From: an uncultured Collinsella sp.
Lineage (GTDB): Bacteria; Actinomycetota; Coriobacteriia; Coriobacteriales; Coriobacteriaceae
Reading direction: 5' to 3'
Assembly (NCBI GenBank): GCA_900543845.1
Contig: UQTD01000029.1
Location: 1 to 22,614, forward strand
Length of the DNA stretch: 22,614 nucleotides
The notes beneath the pieces are model-generated. The model was not told the DNA's origin. It did not search any database and was given only the letters and a program-made list of their open reading frames with translations. Of the stretch, positions 9,327-17,595 are shown piece after piece. Position numbers and translations under genes: made by a program. Each line of letters opens with the position of its first letter. Positions within the stretch are counted from its first letter, which is position 1.

Positions 9327-10180
9327 TACTGCTGCACCTCCTTGGACCTCGTGGCCTTAAGCTGAATCATGGAGATGGCTACGACCAGGATGCAGAAGAT
9401 AACTGCCTTGGCCTGGCCAATGCCCTGCCATGCGATGCCGGCACGCGAGTAGAACGTGTTGTAGATGTTCAGGGCGAGCATCTCGGTGGAGTGCGCCGGG
9501 GCGCCACCGGTAAGGGCGAGGTTCTGGTCGAACAGCTTAAAGCCGTTGGTGATGGACAGGAACAGGCAGATGGTGATGGTCGGCATCAGGTTAGGAATCT
9601 TAACCTTCCAAAACGTCTGCCATGCCGTGGCGCCGTCGACCTTGGCGGCCTCGATGTAGTCGGACGGAATGGACTGCAGACCGGCGATGTAGATGATCAT
9701 CATGTAGCCGACCTGCTGCCACAGGGTCAGGATGATAAGGCCCCAGAAGCCAGCAGCAGAGTTAAGGGCGATAAGCTGGGCGCCAACGTTGGAAAGCAGG
9801 CAGTTGATCAGAATCTGCCAAATGTAGCCCAGCACGATGCCGCCGATCAGGTTAGGCATAAAGAAGATCGTACGGAAGATGTTGGTGCCCTTGAGCGCCT
9901 TGCGGGTGAGCGCCTGCGCGATGGCGAGGGCGATCACGTTGATGAGCACCGTCGACAGGAAGGCAAACGCCACGGTAAAGAAGAACGACGTGGAGAACTG
10001 CGGATCGGACAGCGCGCGCACGTAGTTCTCGATACCGACAAAGTGCGTATTGTTGATGGTAATAAACTGGCAGAACGAGAGATAGAAGCCCTGGATAAAG
10101 GGGATCACGAACCCGATCATAAACGCCAGGCACGTGGGCAGCATAAAGAGCGGCCACCAGCGCTTGAGTGCTTTGCCCAT
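9326..10180 (-). CDS. Carbohydrate ABC importer permease (MalF/UgpA type)
   Basis: This is the partner permease, with 284 residues and about six membrane segments, the first at about 10-32. The EAA loop is near 176-197 (IEAAKVDGATAWQTFWKVKIP). It resembles the short UgpA/MsmF branch and lacks the large periplasmic domain of E. coli MalF. AAAGGA lies seven bases before the ATG. The gene follows the binding-protein gene after an 87-base gap containing a very stable hairpin, so its expression is probably set below that of the binding protein. Confidence 0.93.
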   Translation of the reverse strand: MGKALKRWWPLFMLPTCLAFMIGFVIPFIQGFYLSFCQFITINNTHFVGIENYVRALSDPQFSTSFFFTVAFAFLSTVLINVIALAIAQALTRKALKGTNIFRTIFFMPNLIGGIVLGYIWQILINCLLSNVGAQLIALNSAAGFWGLIILTLWQQVGYMMIIYIAGLQSIPSDYIEAAKVDGATAWQTFWKVKIPNLMPTITICLFLSITNGFKLFDQNLALTGGAPAHSTEMLALNIYNTFYSRAGIAWQGIGQAKAVIFCILVVAISMIQLKATRSKEVQQ

Positions 10181-10200
10181 AGAAGGGTCCTTTCAATATG

Positions 10201-10236
10201 CAGGGGGCGGGCAAACCTACGTCTGCCCGCCCCCTG
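10201..10236 (-). other. Very stable hairpin between binding-protein and permease genes
   Basis: CAGGGGGCGGGCA (10201-10213) pairs perfectly over 13 bp with TGCCCGCCCCCTG (10224-10236) around a 10-base loop. No T-run follows on either strand. In sugar ABC operons such as E. coli malE-malF, structures at this place protect the upstream mRNA and lower permease expression; the same role is inferred here. Confidence 0.75.
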
Positions 10237-10267
10237 TCGCTAATCAGATAGCTTGGGCAGCAACTAC

Positions 10268-11584
10268 TTACTCGGAAGCAGCCTTCTCGGTCTTCCAGCC
10301 ATCGACGAAGGCGTTCTTGACGCCGTCCCACTTGGTGTTGTCGGCAGCATAAGCAATGAGAGCCTGCTTGAGGTTCTTCTTCCACTCCTCAGAGGGGATG
10401 TAGACGAAGTCCCAAGCGACGGTCTTCTTGCCGTCCTTGGCCATGGCAACGGCCTGCTGCGAGAAGACGTTGGTGGTCTCCTTGGCGCTCTTGAACGGAG
10501 CGGTCAGACCCATCTTGTCGGCGATGATGCTGGTCGGGGTGTCAGCGGTGACGCACCAGTACATGAAGTCCTCGGTGGCCTTCTGGGCATCCTCGGAAGC
10601 CTGGGAGCTCACGCACCAGTAGTTCTCGCCGCCGGAGCACAGGCCCTGGTTCTCCTCGCCGTCAACACCGATGTAGATGGGCATCATGCCAATCTGATCG
10701 TCGGTCATGCCGGCCTTGACGAGGTCAGAGTAGGCCCAAGAGCCGTTCTGGTAGAAGACGGCCTTGCCGGTTGCGAACTCGTTGGTGGCGTCGTCGCCGG
10801 TCTTGGAAGCAAGCTGCGAAGGATCGCAGGTGGAGTCGGTGATGTACAGGTCGAAGATCTGCTTGTAGTTGTCGAGGAACTCACCCTTGATCTCGTCGTC
10901 CTCCTGGTTGTGCTCCTTCTCAAACTCGTAGTAGAGCGGCATGTTGGCAAGGTGGGTGGTGTAGCGCCAGCTGGAGGAGTCGTCCATGCCGGCGGAAGTG
11001 AAGGCACCCTCGACACCAAGCTCGTCCTTGCGGGCCTGGATGTCGTCGGCACAAGCCTTCAGCTTGTCGAAGGAGTTGATGTCCTCGGCCTTGTAGCCAG
11101 CCTTCTCGAGCAGCTGCTTGTTGTAAATAATGCCGAAGCTCTCCTGAACCCAGTCGATGCACACATCCTTGCCGTCGGACTGCAGAGCCAGGGAGTCGTC
11201 AATGAGCTCACCGCGGAGCTTGGTATCGGACAGGTCGGCGCAGTAATCCTTCCAGTTCTTAAGACCGGTGGGGCCGTTGACCTGGAACAGGGTCGGAGCG
11301 GAGCTCTTGGACATCTCGGACTTGAGCTTCTCCTCGTAGGTGTTGGAGGCGGCGGTCACGATCTTGACCTCGACGCCCTTCTCCTCCTTGTACGCCTTGG
11401 CGATCTCCTTCCACTCCTTGTCGACCTCGGGCTTGAATTGGAGGAAGTAGACCTCGGCAGCGTCACCAGAAGCAGAGGAGCCGGAGCCGGCAGAACCACC
11501 GCAGCCCACGAGACCCAGACCAAGAACCGCAGCCGCGGAACCAGCAAAGCCCAGGAACTGCCTTCTGCTCATTTCGTTCTTCAT
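10268..11584 (-). CDS. Sugar-binding lipoprotein of the ABC importer (Tat type)
   Basis: This is the extracellular solute-binding protein (family 1, MalE-like) that delivers sugar to the permeases. Starting at ATG 11584 it has 438 residues. An in-frame ATG at 11602 exists, but GGGTGG lies six bases before the chosen start. The N-terminus holds SRRQFLG, a near-consensus twin-arginine motif, then a hydrophobic stretch and the lipobox LVGC, so it should be a Tat-exported lipoprotein, followed by a Ser/Gly-rich tether. The mature part has typical family phrases such as FQVNGPTGLKNWKDY and FATGKAVFYQNGSWAYSDL. It is first in the operon. The ligand is inferred to be maltodextrin from context only. 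Confidence 0.92.
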   Translation of the reverse strand: MKNEMSRRQFLGFAGSAAAVLGLGLVGCGGSAGSGSSASGDAAEVYFLQFKPEVDKEWKEIAKAYKEEKGVEVKIVTAASNTYEEKLKSEMSKSSAPTLFQVNGPTGLKNWKDYCADLSDTKLRGELIDDSLALQSDGKDVCIDWVQESFGIIYNKQLLEKAGYKAEDINSFDKLKACADDIQARKDELGVEGAFTSAGMDDSSSWRYTTHLANMPLYYEFEKEHNQEDDEIKGEFLDNYKQIFDLYITDSTCDPSQLASKTGDDATNEFATGKAVFYQNGSWAYSDLVKAGMTDDQIGMMPIYIGVDGEENQGLCSGGENYWCVSSQASEDAQKATEDFMYWCVTADTPTSIIADKMGLTAPFKSAKETTNVFSQQAVAMAKDGKKTVAWDFVYIPSEEWKKNLKQALIAYAADNTKWDGVKNAFVDGWKTEKAASE

Positions 11585-11692
11585 TACAATCCACCCTTTC
11601 ACACCGTGGCGGCACCCTTTGCCGCCGCCTTCGGAGATTGGCTCGGGGACTTTGCCCCTTTTGCTGATTTGTACAATACGCTATTTGGCTAG

Positions 11693-11779
11693 TTGTTTGA
11701 ACAAGTATTACTAGAGCGGTAGAAAAACTTCGGTGAACGGTAATTTCAACTTGATACTTGACAAGTTTTGTATAAACAA
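11693..11779 (-). promoter_or_regulatory. Operator cluster upstream of the ABC importer operon
   Basis: Three inverted repeats lie in this AT-rich gap. TTGTTTGAACAA is at 11693-11704. ACTTGACAAGT is at 11756-11766, nested in AACTTG/CAAGTT at 11748-11767. TTGTATAAACAA is at 11768-11779, with the core GTATAAAC matching GTnTAnAC. The first core, GTTTGAAC, differs by one base from that consensus. A weak minus-strand promoter (TTCAAA, 17 bp, TATTGT) overlaps the 11693 site. The layout suggests control by the adjacent GntR protein. Confidence 0.5.
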
Positions 11780-11801
11780 TTATTTGTTATCGAATGCAGA
11801 G

Positions 11802-11848
11802 AAAACGCCCGGTCAAGCCGATGTATCGTCGGTTTGACCGGGCGTTTT
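11802..11848 (-). terminator. Terminator of the GntR regulator gene
   Basis: AAAACGCCCGGTCAA (11802-11816) pairs with TTGACCGGGCGTTTT (11834-11848), and the stem continues through a G-T pair into CCGA/TCGG, giving about 20 bp. T-runs flank it in both directions. It lies 43 bases after the regulator's stop codon and separates it from the ABC operon promoter. Confidence 0.92.
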
Positions 11849-11890
11849 CGCTTTGATGGCATGAGTCTCGTCAGGCTGCGAGCTAGCCGG

Positions 11891-12610
11891 CTATCGCTTG
11901 GAGTTGACGCGGTAGTGGAAGATCTCGGGATGCGTGCGGGCATGCGTGACCTCGAACAAGATGCCGTCCGAGGTGTACGACTGGCTCTCCATGACGGCGA
12001 CGCAATTGTACTTGCCAAGGTCCAAGTAGCTGCAGTCCTCATCGTTGGCGAGCTCGACACTCACCGTACGACGGCTCGCCATCACCTTGACGCCGCGTTT
12101 GTGCTCCAGATAGTCGTAAATTGATTTTGCGGCAATCTCGGGCGTCAGGCCCTTGGCGATCGACTCCAAAAAGTAACCATGGTCTACTTGGCGTGCATTG
12201 CCGTTAAGGCTTCGGACACGCACCACGCGAATCAACTCCTCGCCCACCTTAAAGCCCAGGCGACGAGAGAGTTGCTCAGTGCAAATCAAATGTTCAAAAG
12301 ACTTGACCTCGGTCGATGCGACGGCATTGTTGCGCTTTGCAAATTCGCCAAACGACTCGACTTCCTCGAGTGCGCCCAGCATGTCGGTTTCGCCCTTGAG
12401 CCAAATAACGCGCACGCCCTTGCCGTGTATGGGCTGCACAAACATCTCGTCTGCCAGCATGCTCAAAGCGCGGCGGACGGTATTGCGCGTGCAGCCAAAT
12501 TCCGCGGTCAGCTCGGCTTCGGTTGGCAGCATCTCCTGAAACGCATAGGTCCCGTTAATGATGCGCGAACGTATTTCTCGGTAGATTCCTTCGTATATCG
12601 CTTTTGGCAT
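11891..12610 (-). CDS. GntR-family transcriptional regulator, HutC/UTRA type
   Basis: This 239-residue regulator has an N-terminal winged helix (about 4-70) with the GntR signature LPTEAELTAEFGCTRNTVRRALSMLADEMFV. A UTRA ligand-binding domain follows (about 85-235), typical of the HutC subfamily, which often senses sugar phosphates or related effectors. AGGTGA lies five bases before the ATG. It sits between the ABC operon and the divergent PTS gene. GTTTAAAC octamers, matching the HutC consensus GTnTAnAC, occur in its own promoter, in the PTS promoter and in the malQ promoter. The inferred role is repressor of maltodextrin uptake and breakdown with autoregulation. The effector is unknown; a sugar phosphate made by the PTS would be logical. 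Confidence 0.92.
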   Translation of the reverse strand: MPKAIYEGIYREIRSRIINGTYAFQEMLPTEAELTAEFGCTRNTVRRALSMLADEMFVQPIHGKGVRVIWLKGETDMLGALEEVESFGEFAKRNNAVASTEVKSFEHLICTEQLSRRLGFKVGEELIRVVRVRSLNGNARQVDHGYFLESIAKGLTPEIAAKSIYDYLEHKRGVKVMASRRTVSVELANDEDCSYLDLGKYNCVAVMESQSYTSDGILFEVTHARTHPEIFHYRVNSKR

Positions 12611-12839
12611 TGTTTCACCTTTACATTATTTATTTCCGGCTAGGCACGATAGCATTTCTTAAAGTTGTTTAAACCGAATATCGGTAAAGCGACAGGATTT
12701 AACCGTTGACGGTTTCTGTCGTGCCCAAATCGGTTTCGCTCAAAACTGCCGGTACAACAATCGTCTGGTCCTCTACAATGAATCCATTGTTTAAACGTTT
12801 CCCCACGCGCAACGCGCCTCGATATTCGGAAGGCAGACC
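12611..12839. promoter_or_regulatory. Divergent regulator/PTS promoter region with two GTTTAAAC operators
   Basis: GTTTAAAC occurs at 12667-12674 and 12789-12796. The first overlaps a weak minus-strand -35 (TTTAAA, 16 bp, TATCGT) for the regulator gene. The second lies ten bases past a plus-strand TACAAT (12774-12779), the same -10 hexamer as at malQ, where a bound repressor would block the PTS gene. GGAAGG at 12828-12833 is the PTS ribosome site. No further gene is seen. Confidence 0.6.
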
Positions 12840-15290
12840 ATGCTGCAAAAAATCCAACGCTTTGGCGGGGCAATGTTCGCTCCCGCCATGCTGTTTTCTA
12901 TATCGGGCCTCATGGTCGGCGTCTCCGCTCTCGCAACGACTGCGGACATCGTCGGCGATCTAGCCGTATACGGAACCCCTTGGTACGTTTTTTGGGCCAT
13001 CATCCAGCGCGGCTCATGGACGGTCTTTAAGCGCCTCCCGCTCCTTTTTGCCGTAGCGCTGCCTATCGGTCTTGCCCAAAAGCAACCGGCACGCTGCTGC
13101 CTCGAGGCACTCGTGGCCTATTTTGCCTATTGCTTCTTTTTGAGCGAGATCATTAAGCTGAGCGGAGACAACCTTGGGCTTAAGTACCCGTCATCTTTGA
13201 CCCCCGCCAACGGTATCACCGTCATCGACGGCATCAAGACGCTCGACACCGGCATTATCGGCCCGCTGGTGGTATCGGCAACCGTCGTCGCCATCCATGA
13301 CCGCTTCTACGATGCCAAGGTTCCCGATTGGCTCGGCACCTTCTCGGGCTCCTCGCTGGTCTACCTCATCAGCTTTTTTGCCGTGTTTGCCCTTGCCGCT
13401 ATCTCGGCCGCCATCGTGCCCTCCGTATACGCAATGACCGAAACGCTGCGCCATGCACTTACGAGCGTCGGCCCCTTTGGCGTGGGCATCTTTGTGTTTT
13501 TGGAGCGAGCGCTCGAGCCCATGGGGCTGCACCACCTGCTCTACATGCCGATCTACTACGACAACCTGGTCATTAACGACGGCATCTACGCCACGTGGAG
13601 CAGCTTGCTCCCCATCCTCTCCCATAGCACGCGCCCCCTTAATGAACTTGCGCCGTGGGCCGGTTTTACCGCCACCGGCTGGGTCAAGCTCTTTGGCCTT
13701 CCTGCCATCGCAGCCGCGTTCTACTCCACCGCAAAACCAGAACACCGCGCCGGCCTCAGGGTCATCCTTGTTCCCGCCATCATCGCCTCGGTGGTTTGCG
13801 GCGTTACCGAGCCACTCGAGTTTCTCTTTATGTTCACCCACCCCGGGCTCTTTTTTCTCTACGCCGTCTTATCGTCTTGCCTTGCCACAACCATGAATCT
13901 CTTTGGCATCGTCGGCATCTTCTCGGGCGGCCTCATGGAGATGGCAGCCTTCAACTTTATTCCGCTCATGCGCACGCATGCCGGTGCCTATCTTTTGGCG
14001 CTCGGTATCGGCCTTGCCTTTAGCCTCATCTTTTTTGTTAGTTTTCGAGCACTCATCTTGATCTATGACCTTAAGACGCCGGGCCGCGAGGATCATGTCG
14101 CCAATCGCGCGGCAATCGATCCTTTAACGGGAAGCGGCTTTGCCAAAGAGCAATCTCCCAATGACGAGGTCAATAGTCGATCCGATCAAGATCACGCCCT
14201 CGCTGAGCGGGTAATTCAGCTTTTAGGTGGCGTTGGCAATATTGTGGGCGCAACCAACTGCGCCACGCGCCTGCGCGTCGAGGTCGCAGACCCTTCCATC
14301 GTTGCAGATAACGCGTCGTTTGTCGCGGCGGGCGCCAAGGGCCTCATCATTACGGGCAAGACCGCCCAGGTGATCATCGGCATCTCCGTTCCCCGCGTTA
14401 AAGAGCATTTTGACCAGATCATGGGCCTCGAGCCGGAATTTGCGCCCACCACCTCGGCCTCCCCTGCCGCCGGCCCAACCCACAAGCACGGCGATATCTG
14501 CTTCTTCGACATCGACGGTACGCTCGCCTGGCAAGATCCCAGACTTGCCCAGGAGCTTCCCGAAGACGAGCGCGATCTGTCCCCCTATCCCAACGAGGCG
14601 GTTTCGCAGGCAATCCGCGAGTTTGTCGCCAACGGCAACATGGCCTTTATCTGCACGGGACGCACCCTGAGCTGCATCCACCCCAAACTTCTTGAGCTGC
14701 CGTGGACCGGCATCGTCTGTCTTGCGGGCGGTTACGCCGAGATCAACGGACGCGCAATTCGCGATCTGTCGATGACGCCCAGCATGCTGCAGCGTCTTGC
14801 CCCCTACCTTGAGCAATCGGGCGAGGTCATCCGCTTTGAGGGCCTCAACGGCGTCGTGCGCATGAGTGCCGATGCCCCCGATGCCCCCGGATACGCGCGC
14901 ACCCTGGGCGACGCAGTCACGCAGCTGCAGCATTACAGTGCCTACAAGATCTTGATGTCTACATCGCTCGCCAACCACATCGCTCAAGATAAGGCACTTG
15001 AGCCGCTGCTGTGCTTTAACGAGCTCGAACTCGAGGTAACCGAAATCTCGCCCCGCGAATGCACGAAGCGCGGGGGCATCCAGTCTGTACTCGACGCCCT
15101 CGATCCCCACCACGGAACCGTATACGGCATCGGCGACGCCAGCAATGACGTCTCGCTGATAAACGCCGTCGATGTCGGTATCGCCATGGGCAATGCGCCG
15201 GACTATCTCAAAAAGCGCGCCGACTACATCACCGACTCGGTCGACAAAGATGGCGTCGTCAAGGCGCTCGAGCACTTTAGGCTTATATAA
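12840..15290 (+). CDS. PTS EIIC-EIIB alpha-glucoside transporter fused to a HAD phosphatase
   Basis: The 816-residue protein joins three modules. Residues 1 to about 420 are a multi-span EIIC domain; the start MLQKIQRFGGAMFAPAMLF closely resembles GlvC/MalB/AglA-type alpha-glucoside EIIC, and Gly321-Glu327 is the conserved GxTEPLE motif. Residues about 450-530 are an EIIB domain with the phosphorylated Cys474 in GATNCATRLRVEV. After a Ser/Pro/Thr linker, 553-816 is a HAD hydrolase of Cof/HAD-IIB type with all four motifs: Asp557/Asp559 (DIDGT), Thr606 (CTGRT), Lys743, and Asp766/Asp770 (GDASND). It should import a disaccharide such as maltose as its 6-phosphate. EIIA, EI and HPr must come from elsewhere. 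The HAD part may dephosphorylate the imported product, an inference. A GTTTAAAC operator lies in its promoter, and no 6-phospho-glucosidase is nearby. Confidence 0.9.
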   Translation: MLQKIQRFGGAMFAPAMLFSISGLMVGVSALATTADIVGDLAVYGTPWYVFWAIIQRGSWTVFKRLPLLFAVALPIGLAQKQPARCCLEALVAYFAYCFFLSEIIKLSGDNLGLKYPSSLTPANGITVIDGIKTLDTGIIGPLVVSATVVAIHDRFYDAKVPDWLGTFSGSSLVYLISFFAVFALAAISAAIVPSVYAMTETLRHALTSVGPFGVGIFVFLERALEPMGLHHLLYMPIYYDNLVINDGIYATWSSLLPILSHSTRPLNELAPWAGFTATGWVKLFGLPAIAAAFYSTAKPEHRAGLRVILVPAIIASVVCGVTEPLEFLFMFTHPGLFFLYAVLSSCLATTMNLFGIVGIFSGGLMEMAAFNFIPLMRTHAGAYLLALGIGLAFSLIFFVSFRALILIYDLKTPGREDHVANRAAIDPLTGSGFAKEQSPNDEVNSRSDQDHALAERVIQLLGGVGNIVGATNCATRLRVEVADPSIVADNASFVAAGAKGLIITGKTAQVIIGISVPRVKEHFDQIMGLEPEFAPTTSASPAAGPTHKHGDICFFDIDGTLAWQDPRLAQELPEDERDLSPYPNEAVSQAIREFVANGNMAFICTGRTLSCIHPKLLELPWTGIVCLAGGYAEINGRAIRDLSMTPSMLQRLAPYLEQSGEVIRFEGLNGVVRMSADAPDAPGYARTLGDAVTQLQHYSAYKILMSTSLANHIAQDKALEPLLCFNELELEVTEISPRECTKRGGIQSVLDALDPHHGTVYGIGDASNDVSLINAVDVGIAMGNAPDYLKKRADYITDSVDKDGVVKALEHFRLI

Positions 15291-15403
15291 GCAGCCGGCA
15301 CGCGCACGCGTCCCGTTTCCCCAAATCGCCAAAACAGACGCGCCGGCAACTCCAATGTGGCAATATGGTATCTGCACACCGCAACGATGTAACCTAAGAA
15401 AGA

Positions 15404-16429
15404 ATGCGAGAGCCTGTGTCCAGTCCGTTTACCAGCTTTTTAGCCCAGCACTTTGACCAGATCAACGACTATCTGGCCACGTTCTTTGACGGACAGGCGA
15501 CCTCTGCCGATATCGAGCGCTACCTGTACGCGCCGCTCTCGGCTTTTACCGCCAATGCCGGCAAGCGCCACCGCCCGCTCATCTGCATGCTCGCCGCCAC
15601 CGCAGTGGGCGGCAGCTTTGAGAGCGCCCACAGCGCCGCGGCGGCCATCGAGCATTTCCAGTCGGGTGCGCTCATCCACGACGACATCGCCGATAACGGA
15701 CAGCTTCGTCGAGGCAAGCCCTGCATGCACCTTACCGAGGGTACAGGCCTTGCCATCAATTGTGGCGACCTGGCGCTCACCATGGTCACCAAGACGGTTC
15801 TCGACGACCCCACGCTGGAGTCCGACGTAAAGCTGCGCGTACTCCACGAGCTCACCGAGATGATCGTCCGCACCATCGAGGGTCAAGCGCTCGACCTGGG
15901 TTGGGTCCGTGACGGGCGCTTTGATATCTCAGTTGATGACTACCTGGACATGGCGACGCACAAGACCGCGTATTACAGCGGAGCCACGCCGCTTGCCACC
16001 GGAGCCATCATTGGCGGAGGCAGCGAACAGCAGGTCGAGGCACTGCGCGCCTTTGGCCTGCACACCGGCCTTGCCTTCCAGATCCAAGATGATCTGCTCA
16101 ACTTGATCGGTACCAAGGAGGCCGCCAACAAGGACTTCCGTACCGACATCACCGAGGGCAAGCGCACGCTTGTCGCCGTACACGCCCTGTCTGATGAGCG
16201 CTATCACGATGAGATTGAAGCGATCCTCTCCTCGGGCACCGAGGACCCCGCGCAGCTCGCGCGCGCCGTGGAAATCTTCCAGGAAACCGGCTCTATCGAT
16301 TACGCACACGCCTACGCGCTGGACCTAACCGCCAAAGCCAAGGCCGCCATCGAGGACGTTTCGCTCGACCCGCATGCGCGCGAGTTGTTCGACTCCATGG
16401 CAGATTTCTTTGTGGAGCGCCTTAACTAG
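15404..16429 (+). CDS. Polyprenyl diphosphate synthase
   Basis: This trans-isoprenyl diphosphate synthase extends an allylic primer with isopentenyl diphosphate, for quinone side chains or other lipids. It has 341 residues. The first aspartate-rich motif is DDIAD (93-97) in LIHDDIADNGQLRRGKP, and the second is QDDLLN (228-233), where the usual final Asp is Asn233. Small residues (Gly88, Ala89) precede the first motif, which in this family usually permits longer products; product length is not proven. GKRHRP (53-58) is the family's diphosphate-binding motif. The start lacks a strong ribosome site; a GTG four codons downstream is an alternative. It lies 113 bases after the PTS gene, with a weak GC stem in between, and may have its own promoter. 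Confidence 0.92.
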   Translation: MREPVSSPFTSFLAQHFDQINDYLATFFDGQATSADIERYLYAPLSAFTANAGKRHRPLICMLAATAVGGSFESAHSAAAAIEHFQSGALIHDDIADNGQLRRGKPCMHLTEGTGLAINCGDLALTMVTKTVLDDPTLESDVKLRVLHELTEMIVRTIEGQALDLGWVRDGRFDISVDDYLDMATHKTAYYSGATPLATGAIIGGGSEQQVEALRAFGLHTGLAFQIQDDLLNLIGTKEAANKDFRTDITEGKRTLVAVHALSDERYHDEIEAILSSGTEDPAQLARAVEIFQETGSIDYAHAYALDLTAKAKAAIEDVSLDPHARELFDSMADFFVERLN

Positions 16430-16567
16430 CGGGGGCTATAAAACCTGTCAGCAGCGTATTTGGGTACAACTTGCTACACTGTTGAGTGCATGTTTATGCA
16501 TCCCTTTGCGTTGTCTATCCGACACACGCTCAAATAGTACGAATGGTACGCCGAAAGGGGTTCGTTC

Positions 16568-17473
16568 ATGGAACCTATTACAACGGGCATGCAGGGAGCA
16601 GCCGTCGAGGACGTCCAGTCCCGCCTTCTGCAGCTCGGCTATACAATCGATGACACCGAGGTTGCCGACAAGCGCTTTGGCACCACCACCGAACAGGCTG
16701 TTGGCACCTTTAGGCTCGATAGCGGCCTTGCCGCTGGCTGTGCCGTCGATATCCCCTGTTGGAGCGCCCTGGTAGACGCCTCGTATAAGCTAGGCGACCG
16801 CACGCTCTATCTGCGCATGCCCAATTTCCATGGCGCCGACGTGCAGGCCCTGCAGAAGGCGCTCAACGTTTTGGGCTTTGCCTGCGGCGAGGACGATGGC
16901 TACTTTGGCCCGCACACCGAGGCGGCCCTTCAGCAGTTCCAGGAAAACGTCGGTCTGTTTGCCGACGGTATGGCTTTCCAGGATACCTACGCCTATATCA
17001 ACCGCCTGCACCACGTGTGGGAGGGTAAACCTTCGGTGACCGAGGCCGAATCGCGCATCGGCTTTGCCCGCGCGGCCAACGTACTCGAGCGTTTCCAGAT
17101 TGCCGTCATTGGCGAGGACCCTATCGCGCGCAGCGTAGCATCGCGTATGTGGAACATCGCCACGGCGACGACCGACAACAGCGGTATGATGCTTTGCGAC
17201 TCCGAGGTCCCGACCGATGTCGACCTGGTACTCGAGATCGCAAGCGACGAGCTACCCGCCGACGCCGCTCCGCGCGCCACGATTGCCCTCGCCGAGTGCC
17301 ACAACCTGGCCCAGCGCATCCGCACCGCCAATGTTGCCGCGCAGCAAAAGCCGGCACGCATCCGCATTGAGCTCACCGGCATGACGCGCTACAACGGCAC
17401 CTTCACTGCCAGCGACGCCCAGACACTCGCCGTACGCCTGCTCGATGGCGTTTGCGATGCCCTCGCAGATTAG
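16568..17473 (+). CDS. Two-domain peptidoglycan-binding protein, CwlM-like
   Basis: This 301-residue protein carries two PG_binding_1 domains (about 5-68 and 78-150, the latter with DVQALQKALNVLGF and GYFGPHTEAALQQFQ). A C-terminal region of about 130 residues follows. There is no signal peptide or membrane anchor, so it should be cytoplasmic. The arrangement matches actinobacterial CwlM, a cytoplasmic regulator of MurA built from two such domains plus an amidase fold. Here the C-terminus looks like a degenerate Amidase_3: VDLVLEIASDELP (218-230) sits where active enzymes have a zinc-binding His, and no DPGHGG motif is seen. This equivalence is by eye only. AGGGG lies seven bases before the ATG. 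The 138-base gap upstream has no clear promoter. tRNA-Gln follows. Confidence 0.75.
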   Translation: MEPITTGMQGAAVEDVQSRLLQLGYTIDDTEVADKRFGTTTEQAVGTFRLDSGLAAGCAVDIPCWSALVDASYKLGDRTLYLRMPNFHGADVQALQKALNVLGFACGEDDGYFGPHTEAALQQFQENVGLFADGMAFQDTYAYINRLHHVWEGKPSVTEAESRIGFARAANVLERFQIAVIGEDPIARSVASRMWNIATATTDNSGMMLCDSEVPTDVDLVLEIASDELPADAAPRATIALAECHNLAQRIRTANVAAQQKPARIRIELTGMTRYNGTFTASDAQTLAVRLLDGVCDALAD

Positions 17474-17480
17474 GTAAACT
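17452..17480 (+). promoter_or_regulatory. Promoter of tRNA-Gln
   Basis: TTGCGA (17452-17457) and TAAACT (17475-17480) are spaced 17 bp. The -35 lies inside the end of the preceding gene. Transcription would start about 25 bases before the tRNA. Confidence 0.6.
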
Positions 17481-17511
17481 AGACGAGTTGCTTTTAGCGA
17501 CACCATGACAT

Positions 17512-17586
17512 TGGGACGTAGTTCAACGGTAGAACTCCGGTTTTTGGTGCCGGCTGTTGGGGGTTCGAATCCCTCCGTCCCAGCCA
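17512..17586 (+). tRNA. tRNA-Gln (UUG), CCA encoded
   Basis: The acceptor stem TGGGACG/CGTCCCA has a U-A first pair and G discriminator, as in bacterial tRNA-Gln. The anticodon arm is CCGGT-TTTTGGT-GCCGG with anticodon TTG in the middle of the loop. The T arm is GGGGG-TTCGAAT-CCCTC. The mature part ends at 17583 and CCA is encoded at 17584-17586. Confidence 0.96.
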
Positions 17587-17595
17587 AGGTAACTG

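Noticed and set aside
11750..11785. Plus-strand promoter TTGACA at 11759
   Set aside because: No good -10 is found at 16-18 bp, and transcription would run straight into the bidirectional terminator at 11802-11848 and then antisense to the regulator gene.
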